Below, one piece after another: positions 24,256-33,162 of a stretch of DNA of 64,000 bases; within the stretch, counting starts at the first letter, position 1; every line of letters starts with the position of its first letter. Below the pieces are notes generated by a model. The model did not search any database. It had not been told where the DNA came from and saw only the letters and a program-made list of their open reading frames with translations. This DNA is from Cytobacillus oceanisediminis 2691. Its GTDB lineage: Bacteria; Bacillota; Bacilli; Bacillales; Cytobacillaceae. The position numbers were made by a program, and so were the translations under genes. The stretch is taken from the NCBI RefSeq assembly GCF_000294775.2, contig NZ_CP015506.1, positions 719,501-783,500 of the forward strand, read 5' to 3'.

Positions 24256-25005
24256 ATGAAAAGTAAAACAGGGGTATTACTAGGTCGTTTAATGCGCAAC
24301 ATTATGCGCAGTCCGGATACGATTATCACGGTGGCGATTACGCCGATTATGATGATGCTGCTGTTTGTCTACGTATTTGGCGGCGCCATAGAGACAGGAA
24401 CGGACAACTACGTCAATTATTTATTGCCGGGAATTCTGCTGATGGCTATCGCGTCCGGCGTTGCTTACACTTCCGTCCGGCTGTTTACGGATGTAAAGAG
24501 CGGGCTGATGTCGCGTTTCATTACGATGCCCATCAAGCGCTCGTCGGTATTGTGGGCTCACGTGCTGACCTCGCTTGTTTCCAATGCGCTTACTATCTTG
24601 GTGGTTATCCTCGTTGCTCTCTTGATGGGTTTTCGTTCCAGCGCTGATGTCCTGGAGTGGCTTGCGGTAGCTGGAATACTCGGGATGTTTACACTGGCGC
24701 TGACATGGCTGGCGGTCATTCCCGGATTGAAAGCGGGGTCTATGGAAGGGGCGACAGCCTACTCATACCCGCTGATTTTCCTGCCGTTTATCAGTTCGGC
24801 CTTTGTTCCCACCGACACCATGCCTAAAATAGTCCGTGCGTTCGCTGAAAACCAGCCCGTGACTTCAATCGTGGATGCGATCCGTGCCCTCTTGTATGAA
24901 GGGTCTGTTGGCAGCGGCATCTGGATCGCGCTTGCCTGGTGCGTCGGCATCATGCTCATCTCTTACTTCTTCGCTGTTAAAGAATTCAAACGCCAGTTAG
25001 GGTAA
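24256..25005 (+). CDS. DrrB-type ABC-2 permease
   Basis: A 249-residue six-helix ABC-2 permease of the DrrB family, with the EFKRQLG end and a hydrophobic pattern that begins around residue 20. The central ITMPIKRSSVLWAHVLTSLVSN is the usual cytoplasmic coupling helix region. It follows directly on the ATPase gene and completes an exporter that probably removes a drug or toxic metabolite. Confidence 0.87.
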   Translation: MKSKTGVLLGRLMRNIMRSPDTIITVAITPIMMMLLFVYVFGGAIETGTDNYVNYLLPGILLMAIASGVAYTSVRLFTDVKSGLMSRFITMPIKRSSVLWAHVLTSLVSNALTILVVILVALLMGFRSSADVLEWLAVAGILGMFTLALTWLAVIPGLKAGSMEGATAYSYPLIFLPFISSAFVPTDTMPKIVRAFAENQPVTSIVDAIRALLYEGSVGSGIWIALAWCVGIMLISYFFAVKEFKRQLG

Positions 25006-25082
25006 GCACACCATTATAGGATAACGGATTCATAGCCCTATAGGGCCTTTTGGCTAAAGGTTAATGAAGCATACAAATAATG

Positions 25083-25115
25083 AAAAAGGTGAATCTGCCG
25101 TGGATTCACCTTTTT
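25083..25115. terminator. Bidirectional terminator between drrB and the GDSL gene
   Basis: A perfect 13-bp stem (aaaaaggtgaatc / gattcaccttttt) with T tracts on both strands separates two convergent genes. Confidence 0.9.
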
Positions 25116-25116
25116 C

Positions 25117-25887
25117 TTATTGGATGATACTTTTTTCAATGACAAGTGACATGCTTTCAGCTATTTGCTGATAAGTAGCATCATTCGGATGAAAGACATC
25201 ACTGGAAAGATCGCGTTTGGCGTCTGTGACCAGATTGAAAGTATCCACTACTTGAACTTTGTATTTCAAGCCTAGTGTACGGGCAGACTCATTCCATTTT
25301 TGGATGATGGAATCAAATGAATCCCCGTTTGGCGATTGCTTGAATGGATTATATAGCCCCATATAGAGTATGACTGCATTGGGATTACTTTCACGAATGT
25401 TTTTAAACGTCTTTTCCAAATTCGGAATTTCGGTCTCCAGGATGCCAAGGGCGGTTTCTTCTGAATATTTTTCGAGGATCTCCCCGCTATTAAAAAGGTT
25501 ATTTCCCCCTATTGTAATGGTAATGATTTTGGCGTCTTTAAGAGATCTCTTGACTTCCTTTTGTTCTAACTGGGCCAGCAAATCTTCAATTCTGGCACCT
25601 CTTACACCCAGGTTTTGGAAACGTTCTATAGTATTATTTTCTTTAAGTTCATTTCCAACCGGCTGGACAAAGCCTTCTCCCTTTGATGAGCCGACACCCC
25701 TGGTCAATGAATCGCCAAGTGCAACATATGTATCACCAGGTGTGACAGGAACTTCTTCTGTTTTCGCTAGTATCCCTGCTCGAGGCGGACTGGTAACATC
25801 CATGTAGGCACTGACTAGGCCATACCCAAAAAGAACTGTCAGCGCAAGGGACAATGTTAAAAATAACTGCCACATCCATTTTTTCAT
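25117..25887 (-). CDS. SGNH/GDSL-family hydrolase (YpmR-like)
   Basis: A 256-residue exported or anchored hydrolase with an N-terminal TM/signal segment (residues 5-29). Block I is ALGDSLTRGVG, block II ARIEDLL with Gly, block III TIGGNNLF and block V DVFHPND, giving the Ser-Asp-His triad. The closest described relative is B. subtilis YpmR, a putative lipase or esterase. It stands alone on the minus strand. Confidence 0.85.
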   Translation of the reverse strand: MKKWMWQLFLTLSLALTVLFGYGLVSAYMDVTSPPRAGILAKTEEVPVTPGDTYVALGDSLTRGVGSSKGEGFVQPVGNELKENNTIERFQNLGVRGARIEDLLAQLEQKEVKRSLKDAKIITITIGGNNLFNSGEILEKYSEETALGILETEIPNLEKTFKNIRESNPNAVILYMGLYNPFKQSPNGDSFDSIIQKWNESARTLGLKYKVQVVDTFNLVTDAKRDLSSDVFHPNDATYQQIAESMSLVIEKSIIQ

Positions 25888-25994
25888 CGTTTGACTTCTC
25901 CTTTTAATGTAATTGTATCTAAATTTTTCTCAAATTGAGTATTTAAAAGAGTCATTGTTCGAAAATTTAGTTAGAATAGAACAAGGGTGATGCT

Positions 25995-26922
25995 ATGAGC
26001 TTAAAGCCGACAGTTCAATTGGAAAATGTAACGAAAATCATTGGAAAGAAAACGATTATTGATAATATATCATTTGACATTTATCCAGGAGAAGTATTTG
26101 GGTTCCTGGGTCCTAATGGTGCCGGTAAAACCACCACGATCCGGATGCTCGTTGGGCTCATTAAGCCAACGTCCGGGAAGGTTGAAATATGTGGTTTTGA
26201 TGTAAGAAAGCAATTTGTTCAAGCGATGCAGCGCCTCGGTTCTATCCGTCGAAAATCCAGAGCTGTATAAGTATTTGAGCGGCCGCGAAAACCTGCAAAT
26301 CTTTGCACGGATGCTGCCTGATGTGGATGAAGAACGGATCCAAGAGGTCATTGATTTGGTTGATCTGACTGTAAGAATTGATGATCAGGTTCGGACCTAT
26401 TCATTGGGAATGCGTCAGCGCCTTGGTATTGCACAAGCATTGTTAGGCCGTCCGGATGTGCTGATACTGGATGAACCTACAAATGGACTGGACCCGATGG
26501 GAATCAAAGATCTGCGGACATTTATCAGGAAGCTGGTCGATGATACGGGCCTAACGGTGCTCGTATCCAGTCATATTTTAAGTGAAATCGAGTTGCTGGC
26601 GGACCGTGTGGCTATTATGAGCCATGGGAAGATCGTGAAGGTCGGCAGCGTCAGCGATTTAGTTGGTGCACTGTCATCTGGTGTGGATTGGAGAGTCAGT
26701 GATTCTTTTCGTGCACTTGCTATTCTTAAAGAATCCCCATATGTCCAGGCTGCAGAACTATATGATGACCATACTATACACACTCTTATGGATGATAGCA
26801 AAACCTCGCTCCTGAATGAAGCTTTAATGAAGGCGGGTATTGATGTATGGACGATCGAAAGGAAAGTGCAGACATTGGAGGATCTATTTATTAGTTTGAC
26901 AGGAGGCGATCATATTGTCTAA
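25995..26922 (+). pseudogene. BcrA-type ABC transporter ATP-binding protein, frameshifted
   Basis: A single C insertion around 26246-26247 splits a normal ABC ATPase. The first frame carries Walker A FLGPNGAGKTTTIRM and ends at 26270; the second continues with VENPELYKYLSGRENLQIFARM, the signature YSLGMRQRLGIA and Walker B VLILDEPTNGLD. Removing one C restores a protein of about 309 residues. Either the gene is recently inactivated or the base is a sequencing error; the downstream permease is intact, which favours an error or a recent event. Confidence 0.75.
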
Positions 26923-27913
26923 TCCAAATATGATTGGCCTGATTCATAATGAAGTGATGAAGATTGCTTCCAAAAAACGCATGGCGGTTGTCACCGTCAT
27001 TTTAGTCATTCTAGTCTCTATGTTTACATACGCACAATACCGGGAGATACAGGAGAAAATCGAAAAACAGGGCACTCTGGACTGGAGAGTGGAGCTTCAG
27101 CAGGAGATTGTCGATCGGCAAAATCGGCTGGCATCGAGCGGAATCCAGGACGAGTTCAGACAGTTCCTTGAATTTGATCTGAAGCAAAAGCAGTATTATC
27201 TGGACAACGATATTAATCCAAACTATCCTGGAGCCCCTACGTTTATCCGCATCTTTTTCTCACAGGGAATCACGCTTGTCCTGCCTTTATTCATTATTAT
27301 TATAATGGCTGATATTGTGAGCGGGGAATATAATGATGGCACCATCAAAACATTGCTGTCCCGGCCGGTTAAACGATGGAGAATCCTGATGGCTAAATGG
27401 CTGACGGTTTTGCTTTATACCTCCATGCTGATGGCGGCAACCGTGATTGTCTGTTATGGGGTTTCAGGAATCGTACTCGGTTATGATGGCTGGACTGCAC
27501 CTATTTTGACCGGATTTCAAGCTTCTGCATCTGGTGAGTTTTCAACGGAATACATCCATACCCTGTCGATGTGGGAATACCTGCTGATGTCAGTTGGGCT
27601 TGCCTGGGTGGTAACAGCGGTTGTTGGAACCATAAGCCTCATGATATCGGTTCTGGTGAAAAATACAGCGACTGGAATTGGGGCGATGATGGCCGTGTTA
27701 ATCGCAGGCACCCTGTTATCTTCTATCGGTTCGAGCTGGACGAGCTCCAAGTATTTAGTGAACTTGAACTTTGATCTGATTAACTACTTAGAAGGTCAAG
27801 CTCCGCCGATTGAAGGGATGTCACTGCCATTTTCATTAACCATGCTTGGGATTTGGGCTGCCGCCTGTCTTGCTGTTGCGTTTTGGAATTTTACTCAGAA
27901 GGATATGTATTAA
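26915..27913 (+). CDS. ABC-2 family permease
   Basis: A 332-residue permease with an N-terminal TM (about 20-40), a large extracytoplasmic loop of about 80 residues, then five further helices. The motif ADIVSGEYNDGTIKTLLSRPVKRWRILMAKW is typical of ABC-2 permeases related to NatB/BcrB. Translation starts at TTG 26915 after AGGAGGC and overlaps the ATPase frame. It would export a peptide antibiotic or sodium-like substrate, but needs the frameshifted partner. Confidence 0.85.
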   Translation: MSNPNMIGLIHNEVMKIASKKRMAVVTVILVILVSMFTYAQYREIQEKIEKQGTLDWRVELQQEIVDRQNRLASSGIQDEFRQFLEFDLKQKQYYLDNDINPNYPGAPTFIRIFFSQGITLVLPLFIIIIMADIVSGEYNDGTIKTLLSRPVKRWRILMAKWLTVLLYTSMLMAATVIVCYGVSGIVLGYDGWTAPILTGFQASASGEFSTEYIHTLSMWEYLLMSVGLAWVVTAVVGTISLMISVLVKNTATGIGAMMAVLIAGTLLSSIGSSWTSSKYLVNLNFDLINYLEGQAPPIEGMSLPFSLTMLGIWAAACLAVAFWNFTQKDMY

Positions 27914-28029
27914 GAGTGTCATTATATAAGGATAATCCTTATTAGTATTTAGAGTTCAGAAATAATTGATTGACAATTGGGTGAATTTAAATTATTATCG
28001 CTTTAATTAATTAAAAAATTGAATATTTT

Positions 28030-28135
28030 CTTCTTATCCAGAGAGGTGGAGGGACTGGCCCTTTGAAGCCTCGGCAGCAGGTTCTGATGAATACTGTGCC
28101 AATTCCAGCAAGCGCATCGCTTGAAAGATGAGAAG
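28030..28135 (+). ncRNA. SAM-I (S-box) riboswitch
   Basis: The sequence carries the S-box landmarks: P1 arms cttcttatc/gatgagaag, gagaggtggagggactggcc, gaagcctcggcagcag, tgtgccaattccagc and gcttgaaagatgag. It binds S-adenosylmethionine and prevents transcription of the downstream gene when methionine is plentiful. Confidence 0.93.
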
Positions 28136-28144
28136 AGGGTTGAT

Positions 28145-28174
28145 AAAACTCTCTTCTTAGGAGGAGAGTTTTTT
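28145..28174 (+). terminator. S-box expression-platform terminator
   Basis: The hairpin aaaactctc / gagagtttt with a T run follows the aptamer. It is the SAM-dependent terminator, with the antiterminator drawn from the aptamer 3' side. Confidence 0.88.
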
Positions 28175-28244
28175 AATTGTTTATAAATCCAACTTAAGTT
28201 ATGCGAAAAGTAGATATTTAAAAATGCAAGAGGAGAGAAGAAAA

Positions 28245-29294
28245 ATGAAATATGGTTTCTGGTTGCCGATTTTTGGAGGCTGGCTGCGAAATGTAGAAGA
28301 CGAAAATATGCCGCCAACCTTTGAATATGCTAAAAACGTCATTCAGTCGGCTGAAAAATGGGGATACTCGACTACGTTAATAGCTGAATTATATTTAAAT
28401 GATATTAAAGGACCGGACCATGATTCTCTTGAAGCCTGGTCCACGGCAGCCGCACTTGCAGCCGTGACGGAAAAAATTGAAATTATGACCGCGATCCGCC
28501 CTGGTTTTCATAATCCTGCTGTAGCAACAAAAATGGCAGCCAATATTGATCAAATCAGCAACGGCCGTTTTACTCTAAATGTGGTTTCTGCCTGGTGGGC
28601 CGAAGAAGCGCGTCAATATGGCGGTATTTTTACAGAACATAATGAGCGTTATGCCCGCACTGAGGAGTTCATTGATGTTCTAAAAGGGTTATGGACGGAA
28701 GAAACCTTCCATTATTCCGGTCAATTTTACGACTTAAGGGACACGAAGCTTGCTCCAAAGCCAGTTCAAAGACCTAACCCGATTCTTTATGCAGGCGGTG
28801 AAAGCGAAAAAGGCAAGCAGACCATTGCAGAAAAATGTGATGCTTATGTTATGCACGGCGGAACGGCTGAGGAGATTGATCTGAAAATAGGAGAAATGAA
28901 GGCACGGCGTGAACAAACGGGCAATGCGCCATTCAGTTCTTTCGGAATGGCTGCTTATGTTATTTGCCGTGATACAGAAGAAGAAGCTCTTGCTGAGCTT
29001 GAAAAAATCACGGCTGTGAAGGATTCCAGCGGTTACGCCGGTTTTAAGGATTTCACTACAAAGTCACAATTAGAGCAGCAGATTCAGCTGCAGGATTACT
29101 CTGTCTCTAACAGAGGTCTGCGGCCAAACTTAGTAGGAACACCAGAGCAAATTGCTGATCGGATTTTACAATATGAAGAAGCTGGCCTAGACTTATTATT
29201 ATTGCAATTTTCACCTCAGCTGGAGGAAATGGAACGCTTTGCAAAGACGGTTATGCCATTAGTGGAACAAAAACGCAGTTTAATAAAGAGCTAG
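28245..29294 (+). CDS. LLM-class FMN-dependent monooxygenase (SfnG/SsuD-like)
   Basis: A 349-residue luciferase-like flavoenzyme. It has the N-terminal YGFWLPIFGGWLRN, the RPGFHNPAVATKMAANIDQISNGRFTLNVVSAWWAEEARQYGG core and the C-terminal NRGLRPNLVGTPEQIADRI segment typical of alkanesulfonate/dimethylsulfone monooxygenases. ATG 28245 is preceded by GAGGAGAG; the upstream ATG at 28224 overlaps that site. Its S-box control implies sulfur scavenging for methionine and cysteine synthesis. It is co-transcribed with the ATP-grasp gene 15 bp downstream. The substrate is inferred only from family and riboswitch. Confidence 0.85.
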   Translation: MKYGFWLPIFGGWLRNVEDENMPPTFEYAKNVIQSAEKWGYSTTLIAELYLNDIKGPDHDSLEAWSTAAALAAVTEKIEIMTAIRPGFHNPAVATKMAANIDQISNGRFTLNVVSAWWAEEARQYGGIFTEHNERYARTEEFIDVLKGLWTEETFHYSGQFYDLRDTKLAPKPVQRPNPILYAGGESEKGKQTIAEKCDAYVMHGGTAEEIDLKIGEMKARREQTGNAPFSSFGMAAYVICRDTEEEALAELEKITAVKDSSGYAGFKDFTTKSQLEQQIQLQDYSVSNRGLRPNLVGTPEQIADRILQYEEAGLDLLLLQFSPQLEEMERFAKTVMPLVEQKRSLIKS

Positions 29295-29309
29295 AAAGGG
29301 GCCATAATA

Positions 29310-30266
29310 ATGAGCAAGGTATATGTAATTCATGAAAATAGTGAGTGGACAGTCCATTTGACAAAAAGGCTGGAGGAACTGGGTGTTCCTTATGAAGAAT
29401 GGCATTTAGACGAAGGAACGGTAGATTTATCGGCAGAACCTCCAGAAGGAATCTTCTATAGCCGGATGAGTGCTTCTTCTCATACCCGTGATCATCGCTT
29501 TGCAGCTGAATTTTCGGGACAAGTATTGGCCTGGCTTGAAGCACATGGCCGTACAGTGTTGAATGGAACGAGCGCTCTGGAGCTTGAAGTTAGTAAGGTT
29601 TTGCAGTACTTGGAATTAAACAAATCTGGTGTCAGGACTCCCAAAACGATTGCAGCGGTTGGAAAACAACATATTATTAAGGCGGCCGAAGCATTTGCCG
29701 GACAGCCGTTTATCACGAAGCATAACCGTGCCGGCAAAGGCCTGGGTGTTCAATTATTCCATAGTATTGAAGCTCTAAAAGCTTATGTGGAGGGACCTTC
29801 CTTCGAAGAGCCTGTTGATGGCATTACCCTTATTCAGGAATATATTCAATCTCCTGAAAGCTATATCACCCGCTGTGAATTTGTCGGAGGCAACTTTGTT
29901 TATGCCGTCAGGGTTGATACATCGGAAGGATTTGAACTATGCCCTGCGGACGCATGCCAGATTGGCGACTTATTCTGCCCTGTTGGAGAAGAAGCAGAAG
30001 AGAGGCCAAAGTTCAAGATTATTGAATGTTTTGAGGACGAAATTTTAGAAAAATATAAAGACGTTCTGGCCAGGAATCATATTCAAGTCGCTGGCATTGA
30101 ATTTATCAGAAATGCTGAAGGTGACATTTTTACTTATGATATTAATACAAACACAAACTATAACTCTGAAGCAGAAGCGAAAGCCGGAAAATATGGAATG
30201 CTTGAGTTAGCTTCATTATTAAAGAAGACATTGGAAGAAAAATACGCTGCAACTGCAACGGCTTAA
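29310..30266 (+). CDS. ATP-grasp (RimK-like) ligase
   Basis: A 318-residue ATP-grasp enzyme related to RimK alpha-L-glutamate ligases. Visible elements are FITKHNRAGKGLGVQLF (nucleotide lysine and glycine-rich loop), LIQEYIQSPESYITRCEFVGG and the metal-binding end DINTNTNYNSEAEA. RimK members add amino acids to a carboxylate using ATP. Lying behind an S-box riboswitch and a flavin monooxygenase, it probably works on a sulfur compound or an amino-acid adduct of it, but the reaction is unknown. Confidence 0.78.
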   Translation: MSKVYVIHENSEWTVHLTKRLEELGVPYEEWHLDEGTVDLSAEPPEGIFYSRMSASSHTRDHRFAAEFSGQVLAWLEAHGRTVLNGTSALELEVSKVLQYLELNKSGVRTPKTIAAVGKQHIIKAAEAFAGQPFITKHNRAGKGLGVQLFHSIEALKAYVEGPSFEEPVDGITLIQEYIQSPESYITRCEFVGGNFVYAVRVDTSEGFELCPADACQIGDLFCPVGEEAEERPKFKIIECFEDEILEKYKDVLARNHIQVAGIEFIRNAEGDIFTYDINTNTNYNSEAEAKAGKYGMLELASLLKKTLEEKYAATATA

Positions 30267-30272
30267 TTTGTG

Positions 30273-30294
30273 AGGACCTGCTATAGCAGGTCCT
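30273..30294 (+). terminator. Hairpin 1 after the ATP-grasp gene
   Basis: The perfect 10-bp stem aggacctgct / agcaggtcct is followed by a weak T-rich stretch. Confidence 0.65.
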
Positions 30295-30321
30295 ATTGTC
30301 TTTTACTGCAGCATGTTTTAT

Positions 30322-30367
30322 AAAGAAGCAATCCCAATCATCTTGCGATGAGAGGGATTGCTTCTTT
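30322..30367. repeat. Long 14-bp rod hairpin
   Basis: The perfect arms aaagaagcaatccc and gggattgcttcttt surround an 18-nt loop containing a further catc/gatg pair. It lies between two terminators, with no gene of its own. Confidence 0.6.
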
Positions 30368-30379
30368 AGTGCTTAAGAG

Positions 30380-30407
30380 AGCTGCCTAAACCAGGCAGCT
30401 TTTTTTA
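30380..30407 (+). terminator. Hairpin 3, strong terminator
   Basis: The 8-bp stem agctgcct / aggcagct plus seven T residues. Confidence 0.82.
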
Positions 30408-30597
30408 CAAACTGGGCAGGTTATAAATTGGAAAAATAGGGGGGGATTTTATTGATTTAGCTTTAAAAATATAGATATGGTTGTTAAGAGATAAAGGAAT
30501 TATCCATACATAGGATTGGACTATAAATGAAAACGCTGCAGGAGATGACAGTGTAATCTTGAATATTAGACAGAAATGAAGATTGCGGAGGAATAGT

Positions 30598-31275
30598 ATG
30601 ATCTCTGATTTAGAATTGATGGAGCTTCATGTGAATGTGTTATTTAGACATGATAGTGAAAATCGACTGATAGCTGTGAATGAACCCCCTTACGGTGCAG
30701 CGCCACGAATTTTCATTGGTGCCACTAGAATGGGTAGTATAGTAAGGTATTCAAACTCACTGGATAAGAGTACTATAGAGAAGTTAGACCAAGTTATAGG
30801 AGCTAACCCTGGTGCTCATCCAGGGAAAATAATAAAGGCATTAAGCATTGACCATCTTTTAAGCAATGTATGGACTGGGCCCGCGTATGTATTTCCTGAT
30901 GTAAGGGACAGGACTTATTCAAGAGCAATTAAAATAACTCATGAAAACAAAGAAATTTTAAAGTCTCAGTTTCCATATACCTATGAAGACTTTGAATACA
31001 AGCAACCCTGTTTTGTAATAATTGAAGACAATATACCAGTTTCAATTTGCTGTAGTGCAAGGAAGACTTCAAAAGCCGACGAAGCAAGTTTGTTTACAAA
31101 TGAAGACTACCGTGGAAGAGCATACGGTGCAGATGTTGCAAAGGCCTGGGCTGCAGAAGTTCAGATACAAGGACGCATTGCTCTATATAGCACTTCTAAG
31201 GACAACTTAGCATCTCAATCTGTGGCAAGGAAGCTGCAATTAGCTCAGTATGGAACAGACATTCATATAAGCTGA
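30598..31275 (+). CDS. GNAT-like acetyltransferase
   Basis: A 225-residue protein; the C-terminal third (about 130-220) has a GNAT-type pattern: CFVIIEDNIPVSICCSARKTSKADEASLFTNEDYRGRAYGADVAKAWAAEV, where DYRGRAYGADVAKAW stands for the acetyl-CoA loop. The N-terminal region is of unknown function. ATG 30598 follows GCGGAGGAAT. It seems monocistronic; nothing around it points to a substrate. Confidence 0.65.
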   Translation: MISDLELMELHVNVLFRHDSENRLIAVNEPPYGAAPRIFIGATRMGSIVRYSNSLDKSTIEKLDQVIGANPGAHPGKIIKALSIDHLLSNVWTGPAYVFPDVRDRTYSRAIKITHENKEILKSQFPYTYEDFEYKQPCFVIIEDNIPVSICCSARKTSKADEASLFTNEDYRGRAYGADVAKAWAAEVQIQGRIALYSTSKDNLASQSVARKLQLAQYGTDIHIS

Positions 31276-31439
31276 TTACACATGACTGCTTTTGCATCTA
31301 ATAGGGCATTAATCCAGGAGGGATTAGTGCTGCTTTTGTTAAAGTCACTATTGGACAAACGGGGGAGGCTGGTTGAAGAAGGAATTTGTTTTTATTTCTT
31401 GAAATCATAAGAAATAACTATATTGAAAGGGTGAGATTA

Positions 31440-31838
31440 TTGAAGTTATCAATTATAAATAGCATGAGAACGAATAATTTTAATGATGAACGTATAATGC
31501 AAAAAATCACGGAATTGTGGAAGGAAGCTTCTGAACGTCTAACTAAAAATGAAAGCATTACATACGGTGTGTATTATGAATATGAGAGTGACTACAAAGG
31601 TGATTATTCATTAAGCGTTGCTATTGAAGACAAAAATGGGGAAACTATTATAGACATACCGAAAAACGAGAAATACGAAATCTATAAAGTGGATTCATCT
31701 AAAGAACAAGGTATTTATAATACTTGGAGAGAAATATGGGATCAGGAAGAAACAGGTTCGTTAAAAAGAGCTTACTCATATGATTTTGAAAAATACTACT
31801 CGAATGGGGAAGTTGAAATTCACATAGCAATAAAGTAG
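31440..31838 (+). CDS. Stand-alone GyrI-like/effector-binding domain protein
   Basis: A 132-residue protein resembling the small-molecule-binding domain of GyrI/BmrR/AraC-type regulators without any DNA-binding part. The segments ESITYGVYYEYESDYKGDYSLSVAIE and NTWREIWDQEE...YSYDFEKYY...VEIHIAIK are typical. The start TTG 31440 follows GGGTGAG; an upstream in-frame ATG at 31386 lacks a ribosome binding site. It may bind a toxic or hydrophobic compound as a sequestering protein; the role is unknown. The gap that follows (31839-32304) holds a decayed gene and inverted repeats. Confidence 0.6.
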   Translation: MKLSIINSMRTNNFNDERIMQKITELWKEASERLTKNESITYGVYYEYESDYKGDYSLSVAIEDKNGETIIDIPKNEKYEIYKVDSSKEQGIYNTWREIWDQEETGSLKRAYSYDFEKYYSNGEVEIHIAIK

Positions 31839-31987
31839 TTGACAATTTTTTATTGAACTTTTGCCTTGCTTTTAGATCTAGCTGCCATTCCAGGTGGCTT
31901 TTTCCTTTTTCTTAAGAAACGGGTTTGGGGGGGAGAACATATGCAGCGTAAATGAAAAACGGAGTGGCTTAAGGTGCGCTTTTCCCT

Positions 31988-32143
31988 GGTAAGGTAAATA
32001 GCTCTCACCAAATTGGTGAATTTATAGAAATCGATGATTTAATCAAATCGACAGCCATCTATGCCAAAGATTATTTGAATTAAGCCAATTTTAAAATCAA
32101 AGGCCAGGTATTTCGTTTAGCCAACAGTCAACCAGAAAAATAA
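31988..32143 (+). pseudogene. Decayed short coding remnant
   Basis: In frame the region reads GKVNSSHQIGEFIEIDDLIKS and AIYAKDYLN, then TAA, then NFKIKGQVFRLANSQPEK and TAA. It has coding-like composition but no start, and one in-frame stop. I do not recognise the family, and the gene is probably dead. Confidence 0.35.
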
Positions 32144-32146
32144 AAT

Positions 32147-32294
32147 GTACCCTATTCCTCACTGTTTAGTTGAGTAGACAATTAATAAGGTCTGCCCTAT
32201 AGGGTACTTTATTTGTCATGATAGTATTTAATTAAGATTATTTTTTCGTTATGGCCGACAGTCGAAAATGAAAAATTACACTAAACAGTGAGGA
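32147..32294 (+). promoter_or_regulatory. Interleaved inverted repeats upstream of the DinB gene (A-B-A'-B')
   Basis: A = gtaccctat (32147-32155), B = tcctcactgtttagt (32156-32170), A' = atagggtac (32199-32207), B' = actaaacagtgagga (32280-32294). Both pairs are perfect. The order A-B-A'-B' means the two stems cannot nest, as in a pseudoknot or a switch; B' includes the ribosome binding site of the next gene. Confidence 0.55.
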
Positions 32295-32304
32295 GATTGG
32301 TTGT

Positions 32305-32802
32305 ATGCAAGTTGTAACCAAAATGTTTTTAGAACAACTCGAGATGCATTGCCATGAGAATGATTGGTTTGCATCTATGGATCAGGCGATTCATGGAGTG
32401 ACCGCAGCTGACCCAGCATGGACAAGTTCGGGAATCAGCAATTCGATTTGGCAGATTGTCAACCACTTGATACTTTGGAATGAGGACGTAATCCATCGAA
32501 TTAAGGGCACAGAGAATCCGCATAAGGCAGAAGACAATGAAGAAACCTTTGGAAATCCGGGGGATCCAGAAGACGAGATTGGGTGGGCTCAGACAGTGCA
32601 GCGCCTTAATAAAGTCATGAATAAATTAAAAACGGTCATGGCGGACCTTGACGATGAAAAGTTAAAAGCTCCGTATGCAGCTAACAGGTACTCTATTGAG
32701 CGTTTACTCAGCAATATCATGATGCACGATGCGTATCATCTCGGCCAAATTGTTCTGTTGCGAAAGTTGCAATCCTCTTGGGGTGGCGTTGATTGGTCGT
32801 AA
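32305..32802 (+). CDS. DinB-family protein
   Basis: A 165-residue four-helix DinB/YfiT-type protein. Metal ligands are visible as His in QIVNHLILWNE (about residue 52) and HDAYHLGQ (near 139-143). Such proteins include nickel- or zinc-dependent enzymes and bacillithiol- or mycothiol-dependent transferases; the particular role is unknown. The ribosome binding site GAGGAG lies in one arm of an inverted repeat. Confidence 0.82.
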   Translation: MQVVTKMFLEQLEMHCHENDWFASMDQAIHGVTAADPAWTSSGISNSIWQIVNHLILWNEDVIHRIKGTENPHKAEDNEETFGNPGDPEDEIGWAQTVQRLNKVMNKLKTVMADLDDEKLKAPYAANRYSIERLLSNIMMHDAYHLGQIVLLRKLQSSWGGVDWS

Positions 32803-33126
32803 AGCACCATAATTCAGCGACTTCCTCGCCCAGCGGTAGAAGCAGTATTGACGGTGTGAAGCTCTTTTCATTCTCTATGGTGAAGCGGGTGATATTCCTG
32901 CTTTATGGATGGCTAAATGGGTGTGTTAGTCAAATAAATAGAATGTATTTGCAGAGGGATCTTTCTCCTATTTCATTGTTTAACAGTCGGGCGCTTTTCT
33001 TAAATAAGAAGGGGTCTTTTTGCGTGTACAGCACATTTAGGGATTGAGTTTATTGATGTGTAAAAAAAATTGTGAAGTCCTGTACTTAAAGTAAAAGGTG
33101 CTTTTGTTGAATAAGCTAATACTAAT
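32803..33126. other. Gap without an intact gene
   Basis: About 320 bp contain no plausible start-to-stop gene. A short frame (ALFILYGEAGDIPALWMAKWV) around 32865-32930 has coding-like composition but no start; it may be a remnant. Confidence 0.5.
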
Positions 33127-33158
33127 AAAGACCACATAATATCGATTATGTGGTCTTT
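33127..33158. terminator. Perfect 14-bp hairpin beside the integrase remnant
   Basis: The arms aaagaccacataat and attatgtggtcttt enclose a 4-nt loop. It follows the end of the minus-strand recombinase remnant. Confidence 0.75.
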
Positions 33159-33162
33159 TAAA

